From Thermohalobaculum sp039184865 (GTDB lineage: Bacteria > Pseudomonadota > Alphaproteobacteria > Rhodobacterales > Rhodobacteraceae): a DNA stretch of 64,000 nucleotides. Location of the stretch: NCBI GenBank assembly GCA_039184865.1, contig JBCDAV010000012.1:86722-150721 (forward strand), written 5' to 3'. The first letter of the stretch is position 1. Every line of letters begins with the position of its first letter. Position numbers and translations under genes: made by a program. The notes under the pieces are model-generated. The model did no database searches. It saw only the letters and a program-made list of their open reading frames with translations, and was not told the DNA's origin. Below, in pieces: positions 17,541 through 27,100 of the stretch.

Positions 17541-20083
17541 TCCGCCGCCTCTTCGTCATGCGGCAGACGTGCCTGGCTGAGCAGGGCTTCCGGCGCATCG
17601 GCATGCGCGAAGAACGCCCGGCTGATCAGGTCGGAAATCTCGGCGAGATCGGACAGGCACCGGGTCAGGAATTCCGTCAGCACCGGGCGCAAGCCGTCCT
17701 CGTCCGTGACCGCCAGGGCATCGGCGTCGAACAGCCTCAGATCCGTCAGCAGTTTCAGCGCCCGGCGATGTTCCGGCCTGCGATAGGGCACCTCGGTCGG
17801 CAGCTCGTGCAGCACGCTCTCCAGCCGCTCGATCTGATAGGCGAGCGAGCGCGGGTTCGTCTCGTCTAGGATCAGCAGATCCAGCACGGCGGCGGGCTGC
17901 ACGGTCATCATGTAGCGCGACCTGTAGGCCGAGGACGAATCGCTCAGCGTGAGCCAGGCGCGCAGGCGGCTTTCCTCCTGCGGATAGGCCCGGGCGGCCA
18001 TCTGTTCGGCAACGGCAGCGATCTGAACGCCGCGCTCGAGCCGCCGCCCGATCTCGAGGAAGCGCCATGCGTAGTTGCGCGTCAGATTCTCCTGCGCCGA
18101 CCCGGCAAAGGCCGCGAGCGCCTGTAGCGAATCCTCGATCAGGCGCACCAGCCCGGCGTTCTGGCGCAGCGCGCCCCGCGCCTGCCAGCGGCGATCCGAG
18201 CAGAGCCGCTCGATATAGCGCCAGCTCTCGGACGAGATCGACGCGCGCGCGCGCATTCCCCCCGAGCGCAGGATCTGCAGAATCGACGGCACGCTGGATA
18301 TCTCTTCGCCGCGCGTCAGGCGATGGATCGCGTCGCGGTAGCGCGCGGCACCGTTCAGCGTGTCGTCCTTGGCAGCGTGGATCTCGATCACGTCGCAGAG
18401 AAGATCCGGATCGGAATCCGTCCGGTTGCCGTCGAGATGGCGCTGAACGCAGACGCCGAGCACGCGCAGGACGCTTTCTGCACGCTCGGCATTGCGGCCC
18501 AGCCAGAACAACTCGTCCGCGACCCTGCTCAGCAGGTCGCGCCCGGTCCGGCGCAGATGCGCCTGCGCGAAGCGCTCGTCCAGCCGCGTCGTCGTCGTCA
18601 CCGAGGGTGCCGTCGGATCCGTGCCCGGCAACACCCAGACATCCTTGCCAAAGCCCAGCGCCGAGGGCACGCCCGAGGCAGGCACGCGCGTCGCCACGCC
18701 CCCGGGCGCGACGCTCCAGCCATCCTGCGTCCGCGAGGCAAAGACACGCATCATCCAGGGCGCGCGGGTAAGGCCGTCGCCGGTCCAGAAAGCCGTTTCA
18801 GCCAACTCCGGCGACTGCACGGCGCAGAACCGCTCGCCGAAGCGGCCGAGCAGCGTCTCGATATCGCCGCCATCGCCGGATCCTCCGGTCACGCCGAACT
18901 CAGCGCCCCCGGCCAGCAAGGCATCGCGGCTGTTCAGCGGCACGATCCGCCACGCCTCGCGCTCGTCGAGAACCTGCCTGCGGGCGCGTGCCCCGCCCAG
19001 CCAGAGGCATGGCGCGTCGTTGAGCAAGAGATCCTCGCCCAGCAGGAACTGCGCCAGACGATGTGCATAGGGCGCGAGCGCGCGGTGCGCCATCACTGCC
19101 GACCCGATGCCATTGACGATCTTGAGCGATCCCGAACGCGCGGCCAGCGACAGCGCCGGTGCCCCGAAGGCCGCCCGCCCCGGCCGGTGCAGCGCATCGA
19201 CGCTGGCATCCGACACCCCGCGCAGCAACACGTCGATCCTGCGCAATCCGCCCAGCGTCTTCACGAAGGCCGAGCCGTCGCGCACGGTCAGATCCGCAGG
19301 CTCGATCAGCGCTGCATCCATGTAGCGCGCGAAATAGGCGTGGCTGAAGAAGCGCGGGTCCTTCTCGCCGCTGGTCAGCAGTGCGAGCCGCCCGTCCCAG
19401 CCCATCATCTGCCCCAGATGATCCTGAAACCGCGCGTAGTGCGAGGCGAGCCTGCGCACGCCGAGCTCGATAAACGGGTCGGCGAAGGCCTGGCTGGTGG
19501 CAATCCTGTTCGAGAGCAGCCAGCCATCACCCAGCGGCGTGTCGACCCGGTCGCCGAGGATCACCCAGCGCCCGTCTGCCGTCCGTCCGACGTCGGCTTC
19601 GTAGATGTGCACCCAGTTGCGCGGCGGGCGGCTCCAGCCTGCACAATGGGCCGCGAAGGCCGGACCGCCATAGACCAGACCCGGCGGCAGAAGCCCGGCC
19701 CCCAGCGTGCGCCGGTCGGTGTAGACATCGGTCACCGCGGCATCGGCAAGGCGCGCGCGCTGCAGGATACCGTCCTCCAGGGTCTGCCAGTCCTGATCGG
19801 TCAGGATGACCGGCAGCGTGTCTTCCTCGGCATCCGGCGCACCGTTTGCGGCGAAGGCGATCCCGCTCTCGGTGCGCAGCCGCAGCAGGTCGGCGCTGGC
19901 GTCCTCGTATCCCGGGCGGCCGATCTCGGCCAGCCAGTCGATCATGCGCTGCCAGTGCGGCCGGACGCTGCCGTCTTCGGCCAGGAGCTCGTCGTGGACG
20001 CCGGGCATCGGGCGGCGATAGCCTGCCAGCAGGGCCTCGCGGATTTCCGCGATCCCGGGATCGACGTCGCTGAGCGTCAGCAT
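17537..20083 (-). CDS. Circularly permuted ATP-grasp domain fused to alpha-E domain
   Basis: The product is 848 residues. The first ~480 residues resemble the circularly permuted ATP-grasp type 2 family: YRRPMPGVHDELLAEDGSVRPHW, then WVHIYEADVGRTADGRWVILGDR. These have been proposed to be peptide-forming ligases. The rest, from about ARLDERFAQAHLRRTGRDLL, is the all-helical alpha-E domain with DELFWLGRNAERAESVLRV. In many bacteria the two domains are separate proteins; here they are fused. It lies 13 bases after the DUF2126 gene and overlaps the following transglutaminase gene, so all three form one operon. Substrates are unknown. Confidence 0.92.
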   Translation of the reverse strand: MLTLSDVDPGIAEIREALLAGYRRPMPGVHDELLAEDGSVRPHWQRMIDWLAEIGRPGYEDASADLLRLRTESGIAFAANGAPDAEEDTLPVILTDQDWQTLEDGILQRARLADAAVTDVYTDRRTLGAGLLPPGLVYGGPAFAAHCAGWSRPPRNWVHIYEADVGRTADGRWVILGDRVDTPLGDGWLLSNRIATSQAFADPFIELGVRRLASHYARFQDHLGQMMGWDGRLALLTSGEKDPRFFSHAYFARYMDAALIEPADLTVRDGSAFVKTLGGLRRIDVLLRGVSDASVDALHRPGRAAFGAPALSLAARSGSLKIVNGIGSAVMAHRALAPYAHRLAQFLLGEDLLLNDAPCLWLGGARARRQVLDEREAWRIVPLNSRDALLAGGAEFGVTGGSGDGGDIETLLGRFGERFCAVQSPELAETAFWTGDGLTRAPWMMRVFASRTQDGWSVAPGGVATRVPASGVPSALGFGKDVWVLPGTDPTAPSVTTTTRLDERFAQAHLRRTGRDLLSRVADELFWLGRNAERAESVLRVLGVCVQRHLDGNRTDSDPDLLCDVIEIHAAKDDTLNGAARYRDAIHRLTRGEEISSVPSILQILRSGGMRARASISSESWRYIERLCSDRRWQARGALRQNAGLVRLIEDSLQALAAFAGSAQENLTRNYAWRFLEIGRRLERGVQIAAVAEQMAARAYPQEESRLRAWLTLSDSSSAYRSRYMMTVQPAAVLDLLILDETNPRSLAYQIERLESVLHELPTEVPYRRPEHRRALKLLTDLRLFDADALAVTDEDGLRPVLTEFLTRCLSDLAEISDLISRAFFAHADAPEALLSQARLPHDEEAAE

Positions 20084-20096
20084 GACAAAGCCAAAT

Positions 20097-23000
20097 TCAC
20101 CTGCTCGAGCCGCCCTGATCCTGCCGCCGCAGATCCAGCGTCAACGGAAAGTCGGGATGCATCCGCGGCGCTTCGGGCTTGTAGCCATCGGGACTGTGCC
20201 CATGGGATATGAAGCGTGCGAGCCTCCGGCCTTCCGCCTCCAGATCGTTGACAGGCTGGTCATCGAAGCTGCGGCCGCCCGGATGCGCCACGTGATAGAC
20301 GCACCCACCAACCGAGCGCCCGCTTAACCGATCGTAAAGGTCGATGGTTAAGGGAGCGTGAACGCCTATGGTCGGATGCAGGCACTGCGGCGGCTGCCAG
20401 GCGCGGAAGCGGATTCCGCAGACCTGTTCGTCGGCGCCGGAGGTTCGCGTCAGCGGCACTTCGATGCCGTTGCAGGTCAGCGCATACCGGTCCGACATCG
20501 CTCCGGCGACGCGCAACTGCACCCGCTCAAGCGAGCTGTCGACATAGCGCGCGGTACCACCGATGGCGCCGGTCTCGCCCAGCACGTTCCACGGCTCGAT
20601 CGCGCTGCGCAGCTCGATCCGCAAGCCCTGGTAGTCGACATCGCCAAGCAGCGGGAAGCGGAACTCGAATTGCGCCTTGAACCATTCCGGGTCGAGATCG
20701 ATGTCGAGCGCCGCACTGGTTTCCTCGAGCACCTCGAGGAAATCCGCCCACACGTAGTGCGGCAGCATCCAGCGGTCGTGCAGTGCCGTTCCATGCTGGA
20801 CCAGCGGCTCGGTGAACGGTTCGCGCCAGAACCGCGCGATCAGAGCGCGCAGCACCAGCGACTGCGCCAGCGCCATGCGCGGGTGCGGCGGCATCTCGAA
20901 CGCGCGGAACTCGACGAGGCCCAGCCGCCCGGTCGGGCTTTGCGGGTCGTACATCTTGTCGATGCAGATCTCGGCGCGGTGGGTATTGCCGGTCAGGTCC
21001 GTCAGGAGATCGCGGAAGATCCGGTCGACCTGCCAGCTCGGCGGCGTCGGCCCGGCCCTGGCGGCCTCGGCCAGCGCGATCTCCAGCTCGTAGAGCACAT
21101 CCTGGCGCGCCTCATCGATCCGCGGCGCCTGGCTGGTCGGCCCGATGAACACGCCCGAGAACAGGTAGCTCAGCGAGGGATGGCGCTGCCAGTACCTGAC
21201 CAGCGAGGCCAGCAGATCCGGTCGCCGCAGGAACGGGCTGTCCTTCGGCGTCGCCCCGCCGACCACGATGTGGTTGCCGCCGCCCGAGCCGACCTGCCGC
21301 CCGTCATGCATGAACTTGATCGTGTCCAGCTTGCAGTGGCGCGCGGCGTCGTAGAGTTCCTCGGTCACCTTGACCTGATCGGGCCAGTTGGCGGTCGGAT
21401 GGACGTTGACCTCGATCACGCCGGGGTCCGGCGTGACCTTGATGACGTTAAGGCGCGGGTCGTGCGGCGGGGCATAGCCGTCGATATGGACCTGCAACCC
21501 GGTTTGCGCCGCCGCTTCCTCGACCGCAGCGATCATGTCGACATAGGCCTCGGCGTTCGGCACCGGCGGCAGGAAGACGGATAGCTTGCCGTCGCGCGGC
21601 TCGACCGTCACGGCGGTCCGGACGTATTCGGTGTGGATCGCGCGCAGCGGGTCATGCGGCACGGTGGGCGCGCCGGTCAGAACCGTGACGAAGCCCGGCG
21701 GCAAGGCGTCGAGCGCCGGGACGTGGCGGATCTCGCCGGTCTCCGCATGGGCGATCTCGACATATCCCGGCGGTGGCGGCCCGTCCGACATCACGCCGCC
21801 AGCGGTCCCGGTGTCCGGCGCGCCGCGCCGCTGCAGCAGTATCGAGCGCTGCGGCAAGACAAACCGCCGGTCGAACGGGTCGCGCTGGACGATGAACGGA
21901 TACGCGCCCTCGTCGAGGAACGGCAGCGATGTCAGCGGCAGCCGGTAGCCCGCCGCCGAGTCCCCCGGCGCCAGAAACAACCTTCCGCGCCGCGTCCGCC
22001 ATTTCTCCGTCACCCAGCGGTAGCGCCTGCGCGGATTGGGCCTTGCCAGCGCCCGCGACATCGCAAGCTGCACCGGCAGCACCATGCACACGGGCTCGGT
22101 CAGACCACGCTCGAATGCCTTGGCCATCTGGCGACGCTCCAGCGGATCGTCGAGCTCGTTCGTGGCCGGATCGAGGTTCTCCGGCAGCTTCGCTTCCTGA
22201 AAGAGGTAGGTCGCCGGGTCTTCCCAGGCCGGCTCGACATGGCCGGGATCGAGATCGAACGCTTCCGCCAGCGCCGTGCTGAGCCGGTTGGCGTCCTCGA
22301 TTGTCGCACCCTTGGCGCTCTCTGGCGCGATCAGCTCGGGATCGCCCCACAGCGGCACGCCGTCGCCGCGCCAGTAGAGCCCGAACGCCCAACGCGGAAG
22401 CTGCTCGCCCGGATACCACTTGCCCTGGCCGAAATGCAGCAGCCCGTCCGGCGCGAACCGCTCGTGCAGATGACGGATCAGCTTGTCGGCATAGTCACGC
22501 TTGGTCGGCCCGACCGCCTCGGTGTTCCACTCGTCGGCATCGCGCTCGAGCTCCGAGACGAAGGTCGGCTCACCGCCCATGGTCAGCCGGACGTCACCCG
22601 CCGACAGCAGATCGTCGATCTTGCGCCCTGCCGCATCGATCCGGTCCCAGTGCGCATCGGTGAACGGATAGGTCACGCGCGGCTCCTCGCGGACCCGGTT
22701 GACCTCCATGTGGTGCGAGAACGAGACCTCGCACTTCTCCAGCGCTCCGGTGATCGGTGCGGCCGATTTCGGCGACGGCGTCGCCGCCAGCGGTATGTGC
22801 CCTTCCGCGGCAAACAGGCCGGATGTCGGATCCAGCCCGATCCATCCCGCACCCGGCGCATAGACCTCGGTCCAGGCGTGCAGATCGGTGAAGTCCGCAT
22901 CGGGCCCCGACGGTCCGTCAACCGCCTTCACGTCCGGGGTCAGCTGGATCAGGTAGCCCGAGACGAAACGCGCCGCAAGGCCGAGCCGGCGCATGATGTG

Positions 23001-23564
23001 GCAGAGCAGCCAGGCCGAGTCGCGGCACGAGCCCGAGCCCTTCTCCAGCGTCTCCTCGGGCGTCTGCACGCCCGGCTCCATCCGGATCGTGTAGGCGACC
23101 GCGTCCTGCACCAGCCGGTTGACCTCGACGAGGAAATCGTTCGTCGGCTGCTCCGCGCGCGAGATGATCGCGAGGAATTCCTCGAACAGCTCGCCCTGCT
23201 CGCCGGTCTCCAGATAGGGCGCGAGGTCCTGCGCGAGATCCGGCTCGTAGGTGAACGGATAGGTCTGCGCCTGCTCCTCCAGGAAGAAGTCGAACGGATT
23301 GATCGAGGCCATGTCGGCGACCAGATCCACCGTCACGGTGAAATGGTCGACCTTCTCGGGAAATACCGCCCGCGCCAGGTAGTTGCCGAACGGATCCTGC
23401 TGCCAGTTCAGGAAATGGCCCTCGGGCTCGATCTTCTGGCTGAAGGACAGGATTCGCGTGCGCGAATGCGGCGCGGGACGCAGCCGGATCACCTGAGGGC
23501 CCAGCGCGATGCGCCGGTCATAGGTGTAGCGCGTCACATGGGTGATCGCCGCATTGATGCTCAT
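20097..23564 (-). CDS. DUF2126 protein with N-terminal transglutaminase domain
   Basis: The roughly 1155-residue protein has an N-terminal transglutaminase domain with triad Cys180 (KGSGSCRDSAWLL), His229 (DLHAWTEVY) and Asp245 (GLDPTSGL). The long DUF2126 region follows, including VRLTMGGEPTFVSE, HFGQGKWYPGEQLPRW, IEVNVHPTANWPDQ and GGGNHIVVGGA. The acid and asparagine motifs of the C-terminal half are thought to resemble a glutamine-synthetase/amidoligase-like ligase fold; I state that from memory of family analyses. ATG at 23564 (MSINAAITHVTRYTYDR) fits the family; an ATG 35 codons earlier gives an unrelated leader. It is the first gene of the three-gene operon. Confidence 0.93.
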   Translation of the reverse strand: MSINAAITHVTRYTYDRRIALGPQVIRLRPAPHSRTRILSFSQKIEPEGHFLNWQQDPFGNYLARAVFPEKVDHFTVTVDLVADMASINPFDFFLEEQAQTYPFTYEPDLAQDLAPYLETGEQGELFEEFLAIISRAEQPTNDFLVEVNRLVQDAVAYTIRMEPGVQTPEETLEKGSGSCRDSAWLLCHIMRRLGLAARFVSGYLIQLTPDVKAVDGPSGPDADFTDLHAWTEVYAPGAGWIGLDPTSGLFAAEGHIPLAATPSPKSAAPITGALEKCEVSFSHHMEVNRVREEPRVTYPFTDAHWDRIDAAGRKIDDLLSAGDVRLTMGGEPTFVSELERDADEWNTEAVGPTKRDYADKLIRHLHERFAPDGLLHFGQGKWYPGEQLPRWAFGLYWRGDGVPLWGDPELIAPESAKGATIEDANRLSTALAEAFDLDPGHVEPAWEDPATYLFQEAKLPENLDPATNELDDPLERRQMAKAFERGLTEPVCMVLPVQLAMSRALARPNPRRRYRWVTEKWRTRRGRLFLAPGDSAAGYRLPLTSLPFLDEGAYPFIVQRDPFDRRFVLPQRSILLQRRGAPDTGTAGGVMSDGPPPPGYVEIAHAETGEIRHVPALDALPPGFVTVLTGAPTVPHDPLRAIHTEYVRTAVTVEPRDGKLSVFLPPVPNAEAYVDMIAAVEEAAAQTGLQVHIDGYAPPHDPRLNVIKVTPDPGVIEVNVHPTANWPDQVKVTEELYDAARHCKLDTIKFMHDGRQVGSGGGNHIVVGGATPKDSPFLRRPDLLASLVRYWQRHPSLSYLFSGVFIGPTSQAPRIDEARQDVLYELEIALAEAARAGPTPPSWQVDRIFRDLLTDLTGNTHRAEICIDKMYDPQSPTGRLGLVEFRAFEMPPHPRMALAQSLVLRALIARFWREPFTEPLVQHGTALHDRWMLPHYVWADFLEVLEETSAALDIDLDPEWFKAQFEFRFPLLGDVDYQGLRIELRSAIEPWNVLGETGAIGGTARYVDSSLERVQLRVAGAMSDRYALTCNGIEVPLTRTSGADEQVCGIRFRAWQPPQCLHPTIGVHAPLTIDLYDRLSGRSVGGCVYHVAHPGGRSFDDQPVNDLEAEGRRLARFISHGHSPDGYKPEAPRMHPDFPLTLDLRRQDQGGSSR

Positions 23565-23596
23565 GGCTCTGCCTGCCCCCGGTTCCGCGCGGTGGA

Positions 23597-23627
23597 ACCA
23601 TAACGCCTGCGGGCGGAGATATGTCAA
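23597..23627 (-). promoter_or_regulatory. Candidate sigma-70 promoter of the DUF2126/ATP-grasp operon
   Basis: On the minus strand TTGACA (23622-23627) is followed after 19 bases by TATGGT (23597-23602). This predicts a transcript start about 25 bases before the ATG at 23564. The -35 is perfect and the -10 is 4 of 6. It suggests that the operon can be transcribed independently of the small peptide gene upstream. Confidence 0.5.
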
Positions 23628-23838
23628 CGCTGCTGATCGGCCAATTTCGGCGGTGCAGCATTGCGGCACCGGGCGATCAGGCGATGGCCGGATGTCTCGG
23701 GTTATTTCTGCCGAAGCCGCGCGCCCGCTCGATACCTGCCGAGATCAATCAGCCGCAATCGCCGGGTCCGTCTGGAACCGGGCGGACTCACTCAAGCGCT
23801 GGCGGCATGACCGCAAAGCGGCCTGCTGGAATGCCAAT

Positions 23839-24030
23839 TCACGCTTCGTCCTGACCCTTCGCGAACATCACGAGAACTTCGTCTTCGATCTCGGGTAGAG
23901 CGTACAACCCGGAAGCGGCGGCAGAGCTCTGAGTACGGCGGACGGGGACATAGCGGTATTCCGGCTTGGCCGAGGTTCCGGCAGCCACGTCGTCCATCTC
24001 GGCGTCGGTCAGATCGGTCGGTCTGGGCAT
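23839..24030 (-). CDS. Small peptide with DVAAG leader-like motif, possible modified-peptide precursor
   Basis: The 63-residue peptide starts at the ATG at 24030, fixed by AAGGAGAT six bases upstream. Its first 18 residues are MPRPTDLTDAEMDDVAAG. The pattern L-T/S-D-x-E-(hydrophobic)-x-x-V-A-A/G-G is typical of double-glycine-type leader peptides of bacteriocins and other ribosomal natural products. The rest is EYRYVPVRR, SSAAASGLYALPE, then an acidic and hydrophobic end, with no Cys and only one Ser pair. I know no named family. It lies 274 bases upstream of, and on the same strand as, the transglutaminase/ATP-grasp operon. No dedicated protease-exporter gene is in the window. It could equally be an unmodified small regulatory protein. 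Confidence 0.65.
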   Translation of the reverse strand: MPRPTDLTDAEMDDVAAGTSAKPEYRYVPVRRTQSSAAASGLYALPEIEDEVLVMFAKGQDEA

Positions 24031-24125
24031 GGCGATCTCCTTTCCGGAACAGTTTGAACGCGAAACCATGCCCGGTCTGTACCACCTGCTACAGTCGCCA
24101 GGCGCCGACAGCGCGCAGCAACCCG

Positions 24126-24172
24126 AAAAGGCCATCCGCCTCCGGGTGGGTGGGGGAGGTGGATGGCCTTTT
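24126..24172 (-). terminator. Rho-independent terminator after dnaE2
   Basis: AAAAGGCCATCCGCCTCC pairs with GGAGGTGGATGGCCTTTT with one mismatch across an 11-base GT-rich loop. Runs of A and T flank the stem on both sides, so it can act in both directions. It lies 25 bases past the dnaE2 stop and about 95 bases before the small peptide gene, and so separates those transcripts. Confidence 0.88.
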
Positions 24173-24196
24173 CGAACCACGCCACGCGCGCCGCCG

Positions 24197-27100
24197 TCAC
24201 AGGTCCGGGCGCAGGATCGCCAGCGGATGCGCCCGCAGCGACAGCCGCAGCGCCCGGTAATCCTCGACGACCTCCTCGCCCAGCGACGGCACCGGCAGAT
24301 CCGGCACGTCCTCCTTCAGACCCTCACCGCCCTCGGCGAACAGCGGCAGAGGTACGGCCCCGCTGGTGCCCTGCGCCTCCCAGAGCGCATGACGCCGCGC
24401 CAGGCCGCTCTCGGCAAAGGCATCGGCATTGGCGAGCTTCTCCAGCGCCCGCCGCGCGATTCCGGCGCGCCGCCAGAGGCTCTCGATGTCCGGATAGCCG
24501 TTGCCGCGCGCGGCCGAGATCCAGTGCCCGTCCTCCTCCTTGATACCCTTGATCTGACGAAACCCCAGCCGCAGCGCCAGGCCGCCCTGGCCGTCCGGCT
24601 CCAGCGTGTTGTCCCAGCAACTCGCATTGATACAGACCGGACGCACCACAACCCCGTGCTCGCGCGCATCGCGCACGATCTGCGCCGGCGCATAGAAACC
24701 CATCGGCTGCGAGTTCAGCAGCGCGCAGGCGAACACCGCCGGGTGATGCCGCTTCAGCCAGGCCGAGGCATAGACCAGCAGCGCGAAGCTCGCCGCGTGG
24801 CTCTCGGGAAAGCCGTACTCGCCGAACCCCTCGATCTGCGAGAAACAGCGCTCGGCGAAGTCGTGCTCGTAGCCGCGCTCCAGCATCCCGCCGATGAACC
24901 TCTCTCGGAAAGAAGAGATTGTCCCGGTCTTGCGGAACGTCGCCAGCGATCGCCGCAGCCGGTCGGCCTCGTCTGGCGTGAAGCCCGCCGCGACGATCGC
25001 GATCCGCATCGCCTGCTCCTGGAACAGCGGCACGCCCAGCGTCTTGCCCAGCACCTCGCCCAGCTCGTCCGAGGGAAACGACACCGGCTCCTCGCCCTGG
25101 CGCCGCCGGATATAGGGATGCACCATGTCGCCCTGGATCGGCCCGGGCCGGATGATCGCGACCTCGATCACCAGGTCATAGAAGTTGCGCGGCCGCATCC
25201 GCGGCAGGAAGTTCATCTGCGCCCGCGATTCCACCTGGAACACGCCCAGGCTGTCCGCCTTGCACAGCATGTCGTAGACTTCGGGACACTCCGGCGGCAG
25301 GGTCGCCAGCGTATAGTCCTCGCCGCAATGGCTGCGCAGCAGATCGAACGCCTTGCGGATGCAGGTCAGCATCCCCAGCGCCAGCACGTCGACCTTCAGG
25401 ATGCCCAGCGCGTCGATATCGTCCTTGTCCCACTCGATGACGGTGCGGTCATCCATCGCCGCGTTCTCGATCGGGCAGAGCTCGTCCAGCCGTCCCGCCG
25501 TGATCACGAACCCGCCGACATGCTGGCTCAGATGGCGCGGAAAGCCGATGATCTGCTCGACCAGCGCCAGCGTCTGCTGCAACCGCCTGTCGCCCGGATC
25601 GAGCCCGACCTCGCGCAGCCGTTCTGCCCGGATTGCTTCCTGCGACCAGCCCCAGACCTGCCCCGACAGCGCCGAGGTCACGTCCTCCGAAAGGCCCATC
25701 GCCTTGCCGACCTCGCGGATCGCCGCGCGGCTGCGGAAGTGGATCACGGTCGCCGTCAGCCCGGCCCGCTCCCGGCCATAGGTCTGGTAGATGTGCTGGA
25801 TCACCTCCTCGCGCCGCTCGTGCTCGAAATCGACATCGATGTCGGGCGGCTCGTCGCGGGCCTCCGAGACGAAGCGCTCGAACACCATCGAGATCGTGTC
25901 CGGCGCAATCTCGGTGATGCCCAGCGCATAGCAGACGGTCGAGTTCGCCGCCGAACCCCGCCCCTGGCAGAGGATCCCCCGCGACCGGGCGAAGTGCACG
26001 ACATCGCGCACGGTCAGGAAATAGGGCGCGTAGTTCAGCTTGCCGATCAGCGCGAGTTCCCAGTCGACCAGATCCTGAGAACGCTGCGGCACGCCGTCCG
26101 GATAGCGCCAGTCCAGCCCCTCGGCCGCCAGCCGGGCCAGCCGGTCCTGCGGCGTCTCGCCGTTGCCCTCGTCGGGGTACTCGTAGCGCAACTCGTCCAG
26201 CGAGAACGTGCAGCGCCCGGCGATCTCTCCGGCTGAGGCGATTGCACCGGGATGCTCCGCGAAGATCCGCGCCATTGCCTCGGGCCCGCGCAGATGCTGC
26301 TCGGCATTCGGCAGGGCGCGCGTGCCCAGGGTGTCGACCGTGCAGCCCTCGCGCAGACAGGTCAGGATATCGGCCAACTTGCGGCGGTTGCCCCGGTGCA
26401 TCATCGGCTGGCAGGTCGCGACCGGTGTCAGGTTGTGGGCCTCGGCAATGGCTGCCAGATGCGCGAACCGCTCCGTGTCCCGCCCGTCATAGCGGGGAGC
26501 AAGGGCGAGATGTTTTAGTTGCGAGCCAAGCATGGAAATTGCGTGCTTCAGTTGACCGTTCGCCCCGCCCGGCGCAGCCGGGCAGCGCCCGACCGCCCCC
26601 CCGGGCGGGCGCTTCGCTTCCGCCCGCGGCCGGTCGCTGCTGCGCGCGTATCTTGACTGATCGCGCTCTACCTCAGGTTTTCGCGAGTGAGCCAGCGCAG
26701 ACGGATCGACACTGTCCCCCAACACATCCGGCAGCACCGCGACCAGAACCAGCCCCTCGGCCCACTCGGCCACGTCGGCCAACCGCAGATCGCACTGCCC
26801 CTTGACCGCACGCCGCTTGCCGGTCGTCAGCAGCCGGCACAGCCGTCCATAGGCAGGCCGATCGGTCACCAGCGCGATCAGCTCGACCGGGCTGTCGCTC
26901 AGGACCAGCCGCGCGCCGATCAGAAGGTTCGGGATCGAGCGGATCTCGGGCTCGGTACTGTCCTCGCCATCGACGCCAGGCTGTCCCGGATCCGACCTGG
27001 GACCTCCCGGAGGACCTGCCTGCAGGTCCGGATCGCGGGCTGCGGTCCCGGAAGGCTCCGGGCCGTCCCGCAGAAGCCTCGCCCCCGGCGCCAGATCCGG

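Noticed and set aside
19846..20340. Arg-rich plus-strand short frames near the ATP-grasp/DUF2126 junction
   Set aside because: Composition is that of shadows in other frames; the 13-base gap between the two minus-strand genes leaves no room for another gene.
20358..23603. Long plus-strand open frames opposite the DUF2126 gene and the similar one at 24000-26236 opposite dnaE2
   Set aside because: Their translations are Arg/His/Gln-rich without domains, while the minus strand encodes recognisable proteins.
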